From Rhizophagus irregularis (taxonomy: Eukaryota; Glomeromycota; Glomeromycetes; Glomerales; Glomeraceae), in NCBI RefSeq assembly GCF_026210795.1, contig NC_089432.1, positions 4,340,001-4,404,000 on the forward strand: a DNA stretch of 64,000 nt. The letters run 5' to 3'. Under the pieces are notes generated by a model. It searched no databases and was not told where the DNA came from. It saw only the letters and a list, made by a program, of their open reading frames with translations. Position 1 is the first letter of the stretch. The number at the start of each line of letters is the position of its first letter. The position numbers and the translations under genes are program-made. Shown here in pieces: positions 1-11,652 of the stretch.

Positions 1-59
1 GGCATTATATTCATCTGAATTTTTATCATACTTGCTTATATTATCATCTAATCACTTGA

Positions 60-960
60 TTTATTTTATAGTTTATTATGGAAAAACATATAATTGATTA
101 TCTTAGAACAAGTGAATATCGAAGTTGGGGTGTCCTAAGTGTTTTACAATATTTGTCTGTTAATATTAAATACACGAATGACAATATCAAAGAAAATTTC
201 TCGGATATTACAACAACAATTAGATGTAACATTACAGGATCCCAATATCTTCAAGTTAGCGTGAGATAAAGCAAAAAAAATTTCAGAAAATTTAGCATTA
301 GATATAAATAAACCGGAAGTTCAAGATTTTCTAAGCGTAATGGTGGCTAGTTATAAGCTTACTTTTAATGTTTACTACTAAAATTTATTAAACTAACTAT
401 ACTAATAACTGCCAATAGGAACAAGAGGAAGAAGAAATACCAGCCCAAGACGTTCAACCTTCTCAAGACAAACCAGAACTTTCACAAGAACTTTCACCAC
501 TACCATATACGTTATATGAAAACGATATGCAGTTTGTATTATTTATTTCTGTTGTAAAGGATTTGCATTCAATTTTATATATATTTATGTATTTTTACTT
601 TATTTTACAGTTATACAATCATTATTTATACTCCTAGTATAATTTCAAAGAATTAATTAACAATCGGAGTAGAAAATAAATTACTAGTAATAGAAGGAAG
701 TTCTTACATAAATGATGAAAGTAGCAAATATGGGAAAATAATAAAAAATTCATGGCCCCTAGGACTCAACTTAAAGATACTACTTCCGACTAAGTAAGTT
801 GTGATAAAAATTGGAAGTATTTTATTAATATTTAATATATACTAATTTGCTTGTTTTTTGAGCAGAGTCGATCTAACAGATAAAGTTGTAGTTAACATTG
901 AACAAAAAGGGGTAACAAAACTGGTAATTAAAAAGTCGCGAGTAATGCTAACAATAGCAT
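60..960 (+). pseudogene. Decayed multi-exon gene, unknown family
   Basis: An ATG at 78 opens 63 codons (MEKHIIDYLRTSEYRSWG...). From about 195 the coding signal continues in another frame (RILQQQLDVTLQDPNIFKLA), passes an in-frame TGA, then reads KAKKISENLALDINKPEVQD to a good intron at 337-418 (branch-like CTAAC, acceptor AATAG). The next exon is acidic and Q/P-rich (EQEEEEIPAQDVQPSQD). Further exon-like pieces near 661-795 (GVENKLLVIEGSSYINDE) and 866-960 end in TAA. Sensible splice sites with at least one frame change and one stop suggest a once-real gene that is now broken. I do not recognise the family; a mobile origin is not excluded. Confidence 0.4.
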
Positions 961-1548
961 AATTTAAATTTTTTTTTGCGGTACCTCGAGCAACAAACCA
1001 GTAAAAAAGATTTGGGTTTGATATGATTAAACATTTAGCAAAAAGACATTATGAATATAATTATTAAAAAATGAATTAAGAATAATATTATGTTACAAAT
1101 CTACATTTCTTTTTGAAGCAAGAAGTTCTTTTCCTTATGTTTGACTAAGCTTATATAGAATATTTGGATTAGTTAATTGTAATTAAATATTATTTTGTGT
1201 GGAGATATTTTTACTATGTACAAGATATCTTATAGGTTACTTGGATATAGTTTTGTAACTTACATGCACAGTTCTTCATAGTATTATTATATTTTACATA
1301 ATATAGTGCTCAAATAATTAATAAATTGATATCACTTTTAATTTTTAATGAAATATGTTTAGATTGTATTTTATTTATTTATTTGTATGTTATTATTATT
1401 TATTTACAGCGCATAGCCGTAAACTATCATTTTCACAAATCATTTTTTGACTAAAAAATGTGTATTGATTTTTTAATAAGGATATAAAATATCGATTTTT
1501 GGAAACTGATCCGATCTTGTGGATACGATAAACACTTCTCTTTAATAA
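961..1548. other. AT-rich spacer, no gene seen
   Basis: Low-complexity AT-rich sequence. I see no ORF, splice pattern or repeat that I can support. Confidence 0.5.
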
Positions 1549-1760
1549 TAATTTTATTTTACCAAAACTCGTTCTTGCTGAGGGTAATTACTTGACAAAA
1601 TTCACAGCAGAAGAATTAAATGGATTCTGGGGAGGATATTTGGGTCAACCTCTCAAAGATCATACTCACATCATCATAGAATACCTTATTTGGTTTTGAA
1701 GCAAGAATTAACAGGAGTATTGGCACGTATAGAATTATGGGATCGAGGTAAAAGTTCGTC
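1549..1760 (+). pseudogene. Short decayed ORF fragment
   Basis: One frame reads PKLVLAEGNYLTKFTAEELN then GFWGGYLGQPLKDHTHIIIE. A second frame continues with RIPYLVLKQELTGVLARIEL. The residue mix is protein-like and clearly different from the AT-rich surroundings, but there is no start, no splice context and the frame changes. It is a relic of an unidentified, probably repeated, ORF. Confidence 0.35.
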
Positions 1761-2330
1761 TAGGGTCTAGAAGTGTCTAATAATTATATATATTCGTACT
1801 ATACTTTGTTTTACACTCTAAACTATAAATTATCCTGTTACTATCACAAGAATGCGACGAAAAGCGGTGGAGTTAATTGTCTATTATTGACATATTGTTA
1901 TTAAAAAAAAATCCTAGAAAATTTTTTTATACCAAACTATTACTAAAAAAAATCTAATTAAATTTTTTATAAATCTCACTAAACACAATCTATTGTTATA
2001 AAAAAATCTTTCATTAATTTATTAGTAGTATTAGTATAAAACTCACTCACTATATCCAAAAGTACACTAGTTTATTAATTAAATCTAACAGCCAATGTTT
2101 TATTATTTACGACAAACATCACTAAAACAAATGTATTGTATATTACTTTATTTGATATAATAAATTTTATTTAACAAATTATAAAATCTATATTTTAATC
2201 TTTACTAGAAAAAAATATAAATTTATTTGTCATACTCCCATAGACCGAACATAGCTTTTAGCCTACCCCCAAATTAAGATAATTTTAAAATTCATATATA
2301 AAAAGGCTTTTAGCTATAATAAAATGATTT
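1761..2330. other. AT-rich spacer, no gene seen
   Basis: Contains several short runs of A or T and no recognisable coding or RNA signal. Confidence 0.5.
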
Positions 2331-2339
2331 AACATTTAA

Positions 2340-2700
2340 ATTCCATAGAATGTTTCAATTTCAATAATATTAATAATTTCATTAATAGGCGAATTATCCC
2401 AACATTTTATCATTAAATCAAATAAGATTTTGGAGTTCCTTTAATATCGAAAATTCATTACGTAATAATAATATATCATATTATAGTATAACACTATAAT
2501 TTGAATCTTCCAAAAAGATTCTGAAAAATTCTTATAAAACGTTTCCCATATGAAAATCGCGATGTATGTATCCATGATCATGTTTAACTGCTATTTCTAA
2601 TAATATTTCTAATCAAGTTGAAAATATTAGAAAGGGAGAAGAATGAAATATAAGATCTTCGGTATGAAAGCCATCTGATCTACTTAATCTTCCATCAACT
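2340..2700 (-). pseudogene. Relic of a TKL-type protein kinase
   Basis: Read on the minus strand, 2534-2563 gives YIHRDFHMGNVL, the catalytic loop (HRDxHxGN) of the kinase family found repeatedly in this window, preceded by LEILLEIAVKHDHG. At 2430-2439 GTPKSY and at 2389-2418 LMIKCWDNSPINEI match the C-lobe signature seen intact elsewhere in the window (GTPxEYKNLMKxCWDADP). Stops and frame changes lie between these blocks and the segment between catalytic loop and C-lobe is too short, so this is a decayed gene. Flanks hold no intact exons. Confidence 0.7.
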
Positions 2701-3205
2701 TGTGTCCAAAGAACTTTCTAACATTATTTACAGTTATACTAAAAAATATTCGAATCTCCGTTTCATTACTATTGATTTCTTATCTATTACATTCCATACG
2801 GAAATGACAACAATTCACATCCTAAAAAAAATGGAAAAACTCCACTATATCATGACACGACAGAAATCTAATTACTACAAGCAATCTTCTTGTAAAAGCA
2901 AACAGTGTAATAATGATAGTAAGGTCACTTCCCGCAACATTACCTAGCAAGAACTACCGTTCCAACATCATCACCCAGAATGAACCTGAGTTCTCTTTGA
3001 TGTTTGACTCGTCATCAATACCATTTTGTACCTCTTAGGATGGTGAATGGTGTCTAAATCTGAATGGTAAAAATTCTGGTGGTATGCGTTTATTTTATTG
3101 TCAACAAATTATTTCTATTTTAAAAATAAATTTTTTTTTTAGCTCTATCAATAAAGAATTTGAAGTGATCAGCCAGATTGATGTGCTACGGTAAAATTGC
3201 TTAAT
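2701..3205. other. Spacer with one unsupported ORF
   Basis: An 81-codon open frame on the plus strand (2702-2947) is composed mainly of K, S, T, N and I and has no domain signature. I do not call it a gene. Confidence 0.4.
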
Positions 3206-3209
3206 ATTA

Positions 3210-3490
3210 TTAATTAGGCAATTTCTATTTGTACACGGGGTGTTTAAACACGGGTCATATTAGTAGATTAAAAACGGCATTCAAAACCTCCTTTAATGCC
3301 TTAAGTAAATTTGCAGAGCAGGTGAAAATACATATATTTATCTGTAATATAATAAGAATAAAAAGTAAAAGAGTATAATGTTGGTAGCATTCAATTTCAA
3401 ATTAAAAAACAAAAAATTAGTCTATTAAAAATTATATTTATATGACCCGTGTACAAACACCCCGTGTAAACTTAGAAATTTTCTATTAAT
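3210..3490. mobile_element. MITE with ~50-bp terminal inverted repeats
   Basis: The left end (3210-3260) carries ACACGGGGTGTTTAAACACG then GGTCATAT. The right end (3441-3490), reverse-complemented, carries ACACGGGGTGTTTGTACACG then GGTCATAT, with the matching tail AATTTCTA outside. The arms are imperfect, about 50 bp each, around a ~180-bp AT-rich core with no ORF. Size and structure fit a non-autonomous DNA transposon. No target-site duplication could be fixed. Confidence 0.7.
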
Positions 3491-3599
3491 TATTAAATTT
3501 CTACTATATTTTTTTATTATTATTAATAAAAAAATACATTAACAGTTAAATTAAAATTAGTGTATTTTGTAGTTATTATTAATTATTTGCAAATTATTT

Positions 3600-3950
3600 A
3601 TTAATAAAGTTCGAATCAAATGAATCAAATGGAGAATTTTGAAACGATCAGCAATACTCTCTATCGTGATTAAAATAGTTGGTCGCATTTTTTAAGGAAT
3701 TGATCACATAGCTAGCTGTACGTAACAAACAATATTAAGAATTACTTGGCGGCTGTTATTCGTACTCTGTAGTAAACCATGTGATTAGAATCACGTAAAT
3801 TGTCAGTTTATTGCGCCAGAAGAGATCTTTCTTGTTTTGAGTTGGTGGATCAAAGAGAAAATGCACTCTATGCCAACAGTCTGGACATAATTCTCACACT
3901 TGCCAATTAAAGATTGATTACAAGGAGGGTGTACCTCCTAAAATCTAACT
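3600..3950 (+). pseudogene. C-terminal relic of a MULE/FAR1-like transposase ORF
   Basis: The frame at 3853-3948 reads KRKCTLCQQSGHNSHTCQLK and ends in TAA. CX2CX4HX4C is a CCHC zinc knuckle; in this form (C-x-L-C-x-x-x-G-H-N-S-x-T-C) it is typical of the C-terminus of Mutator/FAR1-type transposases. Weak protein-like sequence upstream (MENFETISNTLYRD...) is broken by stops. Family assignment is inference from the knuckle alone. It may be linked to the MULE-like short elements elsewhere in the window. Confidence 0.45.
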
Positions 3951-4316
3951 TAGAACAAAAAACTATATATATATAATGAAAATATTATTTTTAAATTTTA
4001 TATAAAAACTTAATAAAATTTAAACTTGGTTTAATTATTATTCAGTCATGGAGTAATAGTTAGAATGGATTTACTTTATTTATTAGGATTAGTTGTTTTG
4101 AAAAATTAATGAAGGATCCCGTTGAAAAGCACATTATTTTTATATAAACTTCTGAAAATTCATAAGCAATATATACTAAAACAATATGTGGGTGAATCAA
4201 TTATTTAAAATATTAGAAATTTCATATTACTTGTAGTAGGACGTCCAAAAATTTAAAGAATAAAATTTAAGTTTATTTATAAAATTTACAAAATTTTCTA
4301 TGTTATACCACTAATA
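3951..4316. other. Spacer downstream of the F-box gene
   Basis: AT-rich, no ORF or repeat that I can support. It will contain the 3' end of the minus-strand F-box gene transcript. Confidence 0.45.
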
Positions 4317-5894
4317 TTAAAAATCTTCCAATTCTTCTACAAATTTTAATTTAGAATCAATAATTAAATCACGATATTTTTGAATTTTAATATTATATAA
4401 CTCAAATTCCTTCACTTCATCTTTCAATGAAAACAAATCAGTAGTGATATTAATAATAGCCAAATATTTGACTCTTTTCTTTTTCATAATATATTCTTTT
4501 ATATAGGATAATATAAGATCATTAGTATCATCACAACCTTCCTTATCTTTACTTCCCCTATTATTGATTAACAATTTTTTAATAAAAGTATTCTGAGAAT
4601 TTTTTAAGAACATTTCAAAATCATTCTTATATTTAATACTAAGAGTTAAACTTAAATATTCTAATTTAATAGGAAGTAATTGACCTAAATTTTGTAATAT
4701 AATTGAACTAAGTTCAATAGTACTTGAAAGACCATAACTGTCAAAGATATTAATAGAAAGATGATTAAGATTTTGTTTTAAATTTTCAATTAAATTGAAT
4801 AATGGGTAAATAATTCGACTATTAAATACAGTCAAATCAAGAAATTTGATACTTTTACAATATTTTATAATTAATTCAAGTAATTGTTTCTCCTTAGATA
4901 ACAAAGCAGAACCAAATCTAAATCCAAAATTTTCTAAATAATCACCATATTTTTGTAATAATGATTCAACAATTTGTAATTCATTATTACTATATAAGAA
5001 TATAGATTTTAACTTAAATGGTCTATTTAAGTTAATTATTTGTTGAATAAAATCAGTACCTAGAATACAATCAATGATATGAACAGATTCTAAAACATTT
5101 AACTGTTTAAATAGTTTGCCTAAATTGGTCATAACTTTGAAATTGAGGCTAGAAAATATGATTGTATTTAAAGTATTTGATGAATGATTATAATCTTTTG
5201 ATAGCAATGATGATTGATATATAGGAAAACTATTATAAGTCAATGAAATTTTTTTAAGATTTTGACATAAATTAATCATTTGAGATGTACGATTTTTTGT
5301 ATGGCTAAATGAGGCATCAGTACAACTGAGTTTTAAATTTCTAATATTATGAAAGAAACCTGGGTTATGTAACATTAATTCAATCATATCATCTATATAG
5401 GAATCATAACAGTGATAATAGGTGATGAAAATATCAAAAGTATGTATGTTTACTTCATTTTCAATAAATATTTTAAATAATGACATGTAAATTAATCTCT
5501 TAAATTCAAGTATTGAGCTATTTTCAAGTTTTAAAATTCTATCAACATCTTTAGACCATTCTTCAATAGAAGAAATAATTTTTTGTGTATACAAATATTT
5601 TAAAAAAATGGGATAATTAAAAAGTGTATTTGAAGGAAATAAATTATCATCAATTTTATATTCATTTAATTGTGCTTTTAAATCACCATTTAAATTATAT
5701 AAATAAATTCCAATAAAATTATAATTTTTGTTAGGAATTGAAAATGGATTTTCCCATAATAATGGAATCGCTAAACGACACCATAATCTGTTAACTAATA
5801 TACATGAATGTAAAGTTGAAAAATCATTCTTAAAATATTTTATAACATCATATGTTAATTCAGGTAAATCTGAAAATATTTTTGAATATGACAT
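4317..5894 (-). CDS. F-box / leucine-rich-repeat-like protein
   Basis: A single-exon 525-residue protein. Residues 5-50 (ILVNRLWCRLAIPLLWENPF and the preceding FSDLPELTYDVIKYF) form the F-box as it appears in the expanded family of Glomeromycotina: short helices ending in the L-W-ENPF block. The rest is a long, L/I/N-rich array of degenerate leucine-rich repeats (LKKISLTYNSFP, NLKSIFLYSNN-type segments, SIKFLDLTVFNS, LEYLSLTLSI). Such proteins normally recruit substrates to SCF (Skp1-cullin-F-box) ubiquitin ligases. No intron, signal peptide or membrane segment. The start at 5894 is supported by the F-box beginning only a few residues later. It looks intact, unlike other F-box sequences in this window. 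Confidence 0.85.
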   Translation of the reverse strand: MSYSKIFSDLPELTYDVIKYFKNDFSTLHSCILVNRLWCRLAIPLLWENPFSIPNKNYNFIGIYLYNLNGDLKAQLNEYKIDDNLFPSNTLFNYPIFLKYLYTQKIISSIEEWSKDVDRILKLENSSILEFKRLIYMSLFKIFIENEVNIHTFDIFITYYHCYDSYIDDMIELMLHNPGFFHNIRNLKLSCTDASFSHTKNRTSQMINLCQNLKKISLTYNSFPIYQSSLLSKDYNHSSNTLNTIIFSSLNFKVMTNLGKLFKQLNVLESVHIIDCILGTDFIQQIINLNRPFKLKSIFLYSNNELQIVESLLQKYGDYLENFGFRFGSALLSKEKQLLELIIKYCKSIKFLDLTVFNSRIIYPLFNLIENLKQNLNHLSINIFDSYGLSSTIELSSIILQNLGQLLPIKLEYLSLTLSIKYKNDFEMFLKNSQNTFIKKLLINNRGSKDKEGCDDTNDLILSYIKEYIMKKKRVKYLAIINITTDLFSLKDEVKEFELYNIKIQKYRDLIIDSKLKFVEELEDF

Positions 5895-7049
5895 ATTGTA
5901 AGCGGTGAGAAATAAAAGTGGTATTAGTGTATGGGAGTATCGCTTATATTAATTTCAGAATTATAATTTCCGAGTATTGTCGATCCATGTGGTGTAACAT
6001 ACTCAATAATAGGGTATTAAGTTGTATTATGTCAATCAAAGTTTACCGATGATGATCACGGAAATTATCATTTGACGCTTTAATACTCAAAAATTTTATT
6101 TATTAAACCATTTCATAAAATAAATAGTATGAAATGGAATACACATATTATTAATTTCTTATCAATTATAAATTATTTAAGTTGGTCTTTTTTTTAACGG
6201 AAATTTGCTAAACGTCACATACATATTACATAATTTCTTTATTTGATAAATACATAACGAATTTATTGTGAGAAATCCAAAGTCAAATTTTTGCTGGAAA
6301 ATTTTAATTTGATCATTTATTATTGAGAAATTATTTTTGGTTTATCTACTTTTAAATTTAGATAATTAAATGGGTCGGATACCATAGAAGTAATGTTTCT
6401 TGCTAAAAATTTTTTGATTTTTTTTGGCTGATTAGCTGGAATCACTTACGTATTACATTGATTTATTATGTCAATCTTAAGACTATTAGAGCGCTAAAAA
6501 AAGAAAGTTTTTCAATATTCAATACTTTACAATTTTTAATTTTAACTATAAATAAATTATTCCGAAATAAAATTGGTATTTCTACAATTTACCGTATATT
6601 TTTTTTCATCGGTAAAATGTTTATCATAAAAAATAAAAAAACGAGGAAAAAGAATTTGAGATCAAATCATTCCAAAATAAGTTTAGATAATTTTAACTAA
6701 ATAGTTTATTTTGAAACAAGGTATAATTGAAACTTGGAGGCTTAACTCCGAAGTCCACTAAAATGACGTGACGATGTACAATATAGATTATAAGTTACTC
6801 ATATCAGTCATATGAATAACAAGTGAGTCACAACACGTCATGAGTAATTGAGTATATAATTTAAAAAAATATAAATATCTTTTATCTTCTTTTTTTTCAT
6901 CTTCTTTATCTTCTTTTTTTTAGGTCTATTTTTTTCGTCCAGGTCTTCTCTTTATTAGGTCTCTTAGGCTCCTTTCTTTACGTCTTCCTTTAGGTATGTG
7001 GGTTGGGAGTGTGGGTTTGTGTTGTGTGTTGGTAGTGTGTGTATTTTTC
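5895..7049. other. Intergenic, AT-rich, leads into minisatellite
   Basis: Holds the likely promoter of the F-box gene near 5900-6000. The 80-codon frame at 6458-6700 is K/I/F-rich with no family signature and is not called. From about 6880 the strand becomes strongly T/C-rich, with repeated CTTCTTTTTTTT stretches, merging into the minisatellite. Confidence 0.45.
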
Positions 7050-7926
7050 GTATTCCCTCCTTCCCTTCGTCTCCCTTTCCCTTTCGTACTCCCCTTTCCT
7101 TTTCGCCCTTTTCGTACTCCACTTCCCCTTTCGTATTCCCCTTTCCCTTACGTTCTCCCCTTTCGTTCTCCCCTTTCCCTTTCGTATTCCCCGTTCCCTT
7201 TCGTATTCCCCATTCCCTTTCGTACTCCCCATTCCCTTTCGTATTCCCCATTCCCTTTCGTATTCCCCATTCCCTTTCGTATTCCCCTTTCCCTTTCGTA
7301 TTCCCCTTTCCCTTTCGTATTCCCCTTTCCCTTACGTTCTCCCCTTTCGTTCTCCCCTTTCCCTTTCGTATTCTCCGTTCCCTTTCGTATTCCCCTTTCC
7401 CTTTCGTATTCCCTTTTCCCTTTCGTATTCCCCTTTCCCTTTCGTATTCCCCTTTCCCTTTCGTATTCCCCTTTCCCTTTCGTATTCCCCTTTCCCTTTC
7501 GTATTCCCCTTTCCCTTTCGTATTCCCCTTTCCCTTTCGTATTCCGTATTTCCCTTTCCCTTTCGTATTCCGTATTCCCCTTTCCCTTTCGTATTCCCCT
7601 TTCCTTTCGTATTACCCCTTTCCCTTTCGTTCTCCTCTTTCGTATTCCCTTTCCCTTTCTTACTCCCCTTTCCCTTTCGTATTCCCTTACACTTTCGTAT
7701 TCCCCTTCCCTTTCGTATTCCCCTTTCCCTTTCGTATTTCCCTTTCCCTTACGTTCTCCCTTTCGTTCTCCCCTTTCCCTTTCGTATTCCCCCTTTCCTT
7801 TCGTTCTTCCCTTTCCCTTTCGTTCTCCCTTTCCCCTTCGTTCTCCCTTTCCCCTTCGTTCTCCCCTTTCCCTTTCGTATTCCCCTTTCCCTTTCGTACT
7901 CCCCTTTCCTTTCGTTTTCCCCTTCC
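7050..7926. repeat. 19-bp pyrimidine minisatellite (~45 copies)
   Basis: Tandem copies of TATTCCCCTTTCCCTTTCG with sparse variants (CGTTCT or CGTACT for CGTATT, and occasional 5-8 base deletions). The plus strand is almost pure pyrimidine. Because 19 is one more than a multiple of three, every reading frame cycles through the same 19-residue peptide, so all plus frames and some minus frames stay open for about 300 codons. These are artefacts of the repeat, not genes. A related but less regular C/T tract occurs at 20171-20450. Confidence 0.95.
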
Positions 7927-8160
7927 CCCCTGATCAATGTTGCTGCACCTCAACGTGGTGATCAGGTGACAACAAGTTTTTTAAAAGACTTGGCTAAGTC
8001 AGCAACAAATAATCATGAATGGATTTAATAGAACATGCCGCAAGTTTTAATTTTGAAAGAGCCGTTTATATTAACTTATTAACTCGTTTTCCGGAGATCC
8101 AAATACTATCGTAAATATTATCATTGAAGCCAGTTCAGAATTCGGATGAATATGGAAGTA
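7927..8160 (+). pseudogene. Decayed ORF tail next to minisatellite
   Basis: Non-repetitive sequence directly after the minisatellite reads PLINVAAPQRGDQVTTSFLK then DLAKSATNNHEWI before a stop; other frames give SFNFERAVYINLLTRFPEI. The stretch around GGTGATCAGG...AAGACTT partly resembles 31225-31265. Protein-like but unassigned; it may be the remnant of a repeat-family ORF. Confidence 0.25.
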
Positions 8161-8224
8161 TGTATATATATATAAATTTCAACAAGTTCTGTGATTAATA
8201 ACTATTTAATTAATATTTATTAGT

Positions 8225-8375
8225 TATAATAGGTATTATCAACTTTTGTGTGGTACTCTTCAGAGCTACTTCCAAAATACGCATTGAAATGTCCTTTCCC
8301 AACTTTGTTTTTTTATTATCCCATTTCCTGTCAGTCCATATTGCTTTATAAAAACACCTTGAAAAAACCCTGACC
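8225..8375 (-). pseudogene. Kinase N-lobe relic
   Basis: On the minus strand a frame reads FYKAIWTDRKWDNKKTKLGK then LEVALKS. This matches the block after the glycine loop in the type B kinases here (IYKAIWKDGYIEEWDFENNK) through the VALK strand with its lysine. Glycine loop and C-lobe are absent. It is a fragment of a dead kinase copy. Confidence 0.5.
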
Positions 8376-9397
8376 TTAATAAACCAAATATAATGATCTA
8401 CATATAATTCCGAATGATTTTTCTATTCCTAATTAATTTATTATTATTCTTGAAGAAATTAATTAAATATATAAACAAAATTAAAAATGCTTGTTTCAAT
8501 AATAATAAAAGATCCCTACAAAAGTTTCTAATAATAGTAAGTTCATAGAATAATTTTAACTTCTTATTAAAAAATTTAGTTGCCATTCTTCAAAGAATTT
8601 CAATAATTTTTTTACCTGAATAAACACATTGTTTATCAACGATTCTTTTCATTCATTAGCTGAATAGTAAATAGACATGAATATTCTTTAAGTTATTTCA
8701 AAATTCCTATAAGTAATACAATACATTCCTTGGAAGACCTTTTTTTCCTTTTTAATTGAAGGTAAAAAACTTAAAGACAGAAAAAAACGATTTATTCATG
8801 TTTATATGATATAATTTATAATGCGGATTATATACACTCTTTTTTTTTATTTTAATCGTTCTGCCATGATGATCTTGAGAATAATATGATTTCTTTATCT
8901 GTTATACAGTAATTGCTTTAGTTTGCACTCCAATTTTCTTAAACTTGATTTATCTCCCTTTAAAAATCAACTATATAAATGATAAATTTAGAAAATTTTA
9001 TAGGATTCTAATATTATATATAGAGAACTAAATTCTATAAAAGAAGAACTTTGAGTGATTAAATACGAATGTTACAATTAATTATTCAATTAAAATTCAA
9101 GCAATTATTCCATTTTTATAATTGTTAAGGTTAATAACTTTTATTTATTTTATTAATTTATTTATTTATTCTATTTTTTTTTGATGGGAAAAAGTTAGAA
9201 AAGCTAAAATCAAGTTTATCAAAAATCATTTTGTAAATGTTTTACGTTTTTACTTATTTATTATCTGAGTTTTTTCTTATAATTTATTTTTAAAAAATAG
9301 AAAAGAATGCAAGCATTAAATTTTTATCCTTTTAAATTTCAATATTTGAAAAATATTTTAAATTAAAAACGAAAGATATATTATTATTAATAATAAA
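8376..9397. other. AT-rich spacer
   Basis: The 62-codon minus frame at 8398-8586 (MATKFFNKKLKLFYEL...) has no domain signature. Nothing else is recognisable. The 3' end of the kinase-Sel1 gene transcript should fall near the upper end. Confidence 0.45.
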
Positions 9398-11652
9398 TTA
9401 TTGATCATCTTGAAATGTCTTTAATTTAATTTGTGCATCTAGATCACCTTGTTCGGCAGATTTTTCATACCAATAAATTGCTTTTCCTATATCTTTTGTA
9501 ATTCCATCTCCTTCTTCAAACATTAAAGCAAGATTATATTGTGCCGTATTACTTCCTAAATTTGCAGCATTTTGATATAATTCAAATGATTTTTGTTTAT
9601 CAATTGTAGTTCCAATACCTTTATAATAACAATATCCTAACATTGTTATTCCATCTGGATAACCTCCTTCAGCTGATTTCTTATATAATTCAAAAGCTTT
9701 ATTATAATCTTTTTCAACAAAAATTCCATCTTCATAAAATCTACTAAGACTATATATTGCTATTATATTACCATTATTTGCAGCTTTTTCATACCAATAA
9801 AAAGCTTTTTGATAATCTTTTTCAACACTTATTCCTTTTTTATAAAAATAACCAACTCCTAATTGACCACTTGAAAAATTTTCATTAGCCACTTTTTCAT
9901 AATAATCAAAAGATAATTTTTCATTTTTAACCGTTCCATATCCATGAAAATAACAATGACCAGTAAAATATTGTGATAATAAATGATTTTTTTCTGATGC
10001 ATTAATAAATAAATTAAATGCTTTCTCATTATTTTCACTTATTACAATACCATAATGATTAAAATATCCAAGTAAAAAAATAGAATTTAAACTATTTTGA
10101 TTACTTAATAACCAATTATAAATATCTTGTGAATTTATATTATGATTATTAAAATATTCTATAACTTTCTGTTTCACTGAATTTCTTTCAAATCCTTTAT
10201 TCATTAATCTAAAAATAAAATCATTTATTTCATCAACTATAATATTATAATCTTCAATTGCTTGTTTACTTAATATTACCATAGGATCAACTTCTTTTAT
10301 ATTAATTCTATCAAAATCTTGAATAAGTTGAGATAAATCTCCTTGTGATTCTGAATTATTATTACTTAAACAAGCTTCTTTATTTGATATTTGATGATTT
10401 TTTAATATTATATCTGTTTTTTTAATTATGCCGTTTAGCCAATCAACTACTTGATATATCGTTGGACGATTATCTGGTTCCCCATCCCAACATTCTGAAA
10501 CAAATATAATTTAAAATTAATAATGATTAAATTACAAAAAATTACAAATTTTAAAATTTAAAATACTACTTACTAGTATAGACTTTAACATATTCATTAG
10601 GAGTATCAGGAACAATAGTTTCTCTAAGACCTTGCGAAATTTCCAAAGCTAAATCAATATCATATTGTTCATCCTCAACATAAAAGGGAGGTCGCCCACT
10701 AGATATCTCCCATAATAATACACCAATACTGTAATTATCACTTGTTTCATTTAATGTGTACATCTGTATTGATTGGTTATTATTATTTCCTTGTCTACTA
10801 AAGCTTTTTGGATCGACATAAGGAACCATCCCAAACAATTTAGATTGAAAATTGGATGATGCTTCAATTCTTTTGGATAATCCAAAATCCGATAATTTAA
10901 TTGTATTATTATGGACTAATATACTACAGGAGTGCTATTAGAGAAACATACAGTATGTATATTCAAATGAGTAATATAAATAAATGTATCATTATTATTA
11001 ATCATATAATGTTAAATGAATTACCAAATCATAATGCACAATTTCTTTGTTATGTAAGTACGATACAGCACAAGATAACTGGTATGCCATATTATATTTG
11101 TCATTCCAAGTAAGCTTACTAAAATTTTCTTTCAAATAACTTCGAAGAGTACCACCGTTAGCATATTCCATCACTAACTGGTAATTATTATGATTTTCTA
11201 ATGAATAAAAAAAAAATAATTAATAAAATGAACTTTATGAAATTTTGCAATCAAAAGATATGCTTAATAATACCTGACTCAAGTTTCGTTATTCCATAAC
11301 AACGAATAATGTTATTATGAAAATCAACTTCACGCTGAATTTTTAACTAATGAAAATTTTTAAAAATAAGTATATTAAACAAAATCATTAAACATAAAAA
11401 AAAATGTATTTTATATTAAATTACCTCACGAATGATCTCTTTCATGGTGATGTTATCAAGATTAAAAAAAGATTTTAACGCAAATTGGGTTTCTGAATTT
11501 TTCCAATTTGCACGATATACGCTTCCAAATTTTCCAGTACCAATATGTTGAATATTATTAAATTGTTTATATTCATAAAGTTTTAAATATTCCTTATCAA
11601 CAGTTTCTTCAATCCAATTAATCCATTCATTTGTATACTCGGTATCTTGCAT
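9398..11652 (-). CDS. TKL-type kinase fused to Sel1 repeats (altered catalytic loop)
   Basis: Five exons on the minus strand: 11425-11652, 11274-11346, 11025-11197, 10574-10934, 9398-10494. Lengths 228+73+173+361+1097 keep frame and give 643 residues. ATG at 11652 (MQDTEYTNEW) is preferred because the paralogue starts at the same place. The kinase has glycine loop IGTGKFGSVYRANW, lysine in ALKSF, and DFG in LSDFGLSKR. The catalytic loop reads HYDL-HSCSIL: R of HRD is Y and the metal-binding N is S, so activity is doubtful. Instead of APE it has PYVDPKSF. WDGEPDNRP closes the domain. From about residue 400 come six or more Sel1 repeats (A..GNIIAIYSLSRFYEDG type), a scaffold for protein contacts. 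Confidence 0.85.

Noticed and set aside
6964-8028. Three overlapping ~310-330-codon frames on plus and several on minus
   Set aside because: All are produced by the 19-bp minisatellite, whose unit has no stop in these frames; the peptide is a mechanical repeat.
10901-11113. 70-codon plus frame
   Set aside because: Antisense to kinase exons 3 and 4; no independent support.
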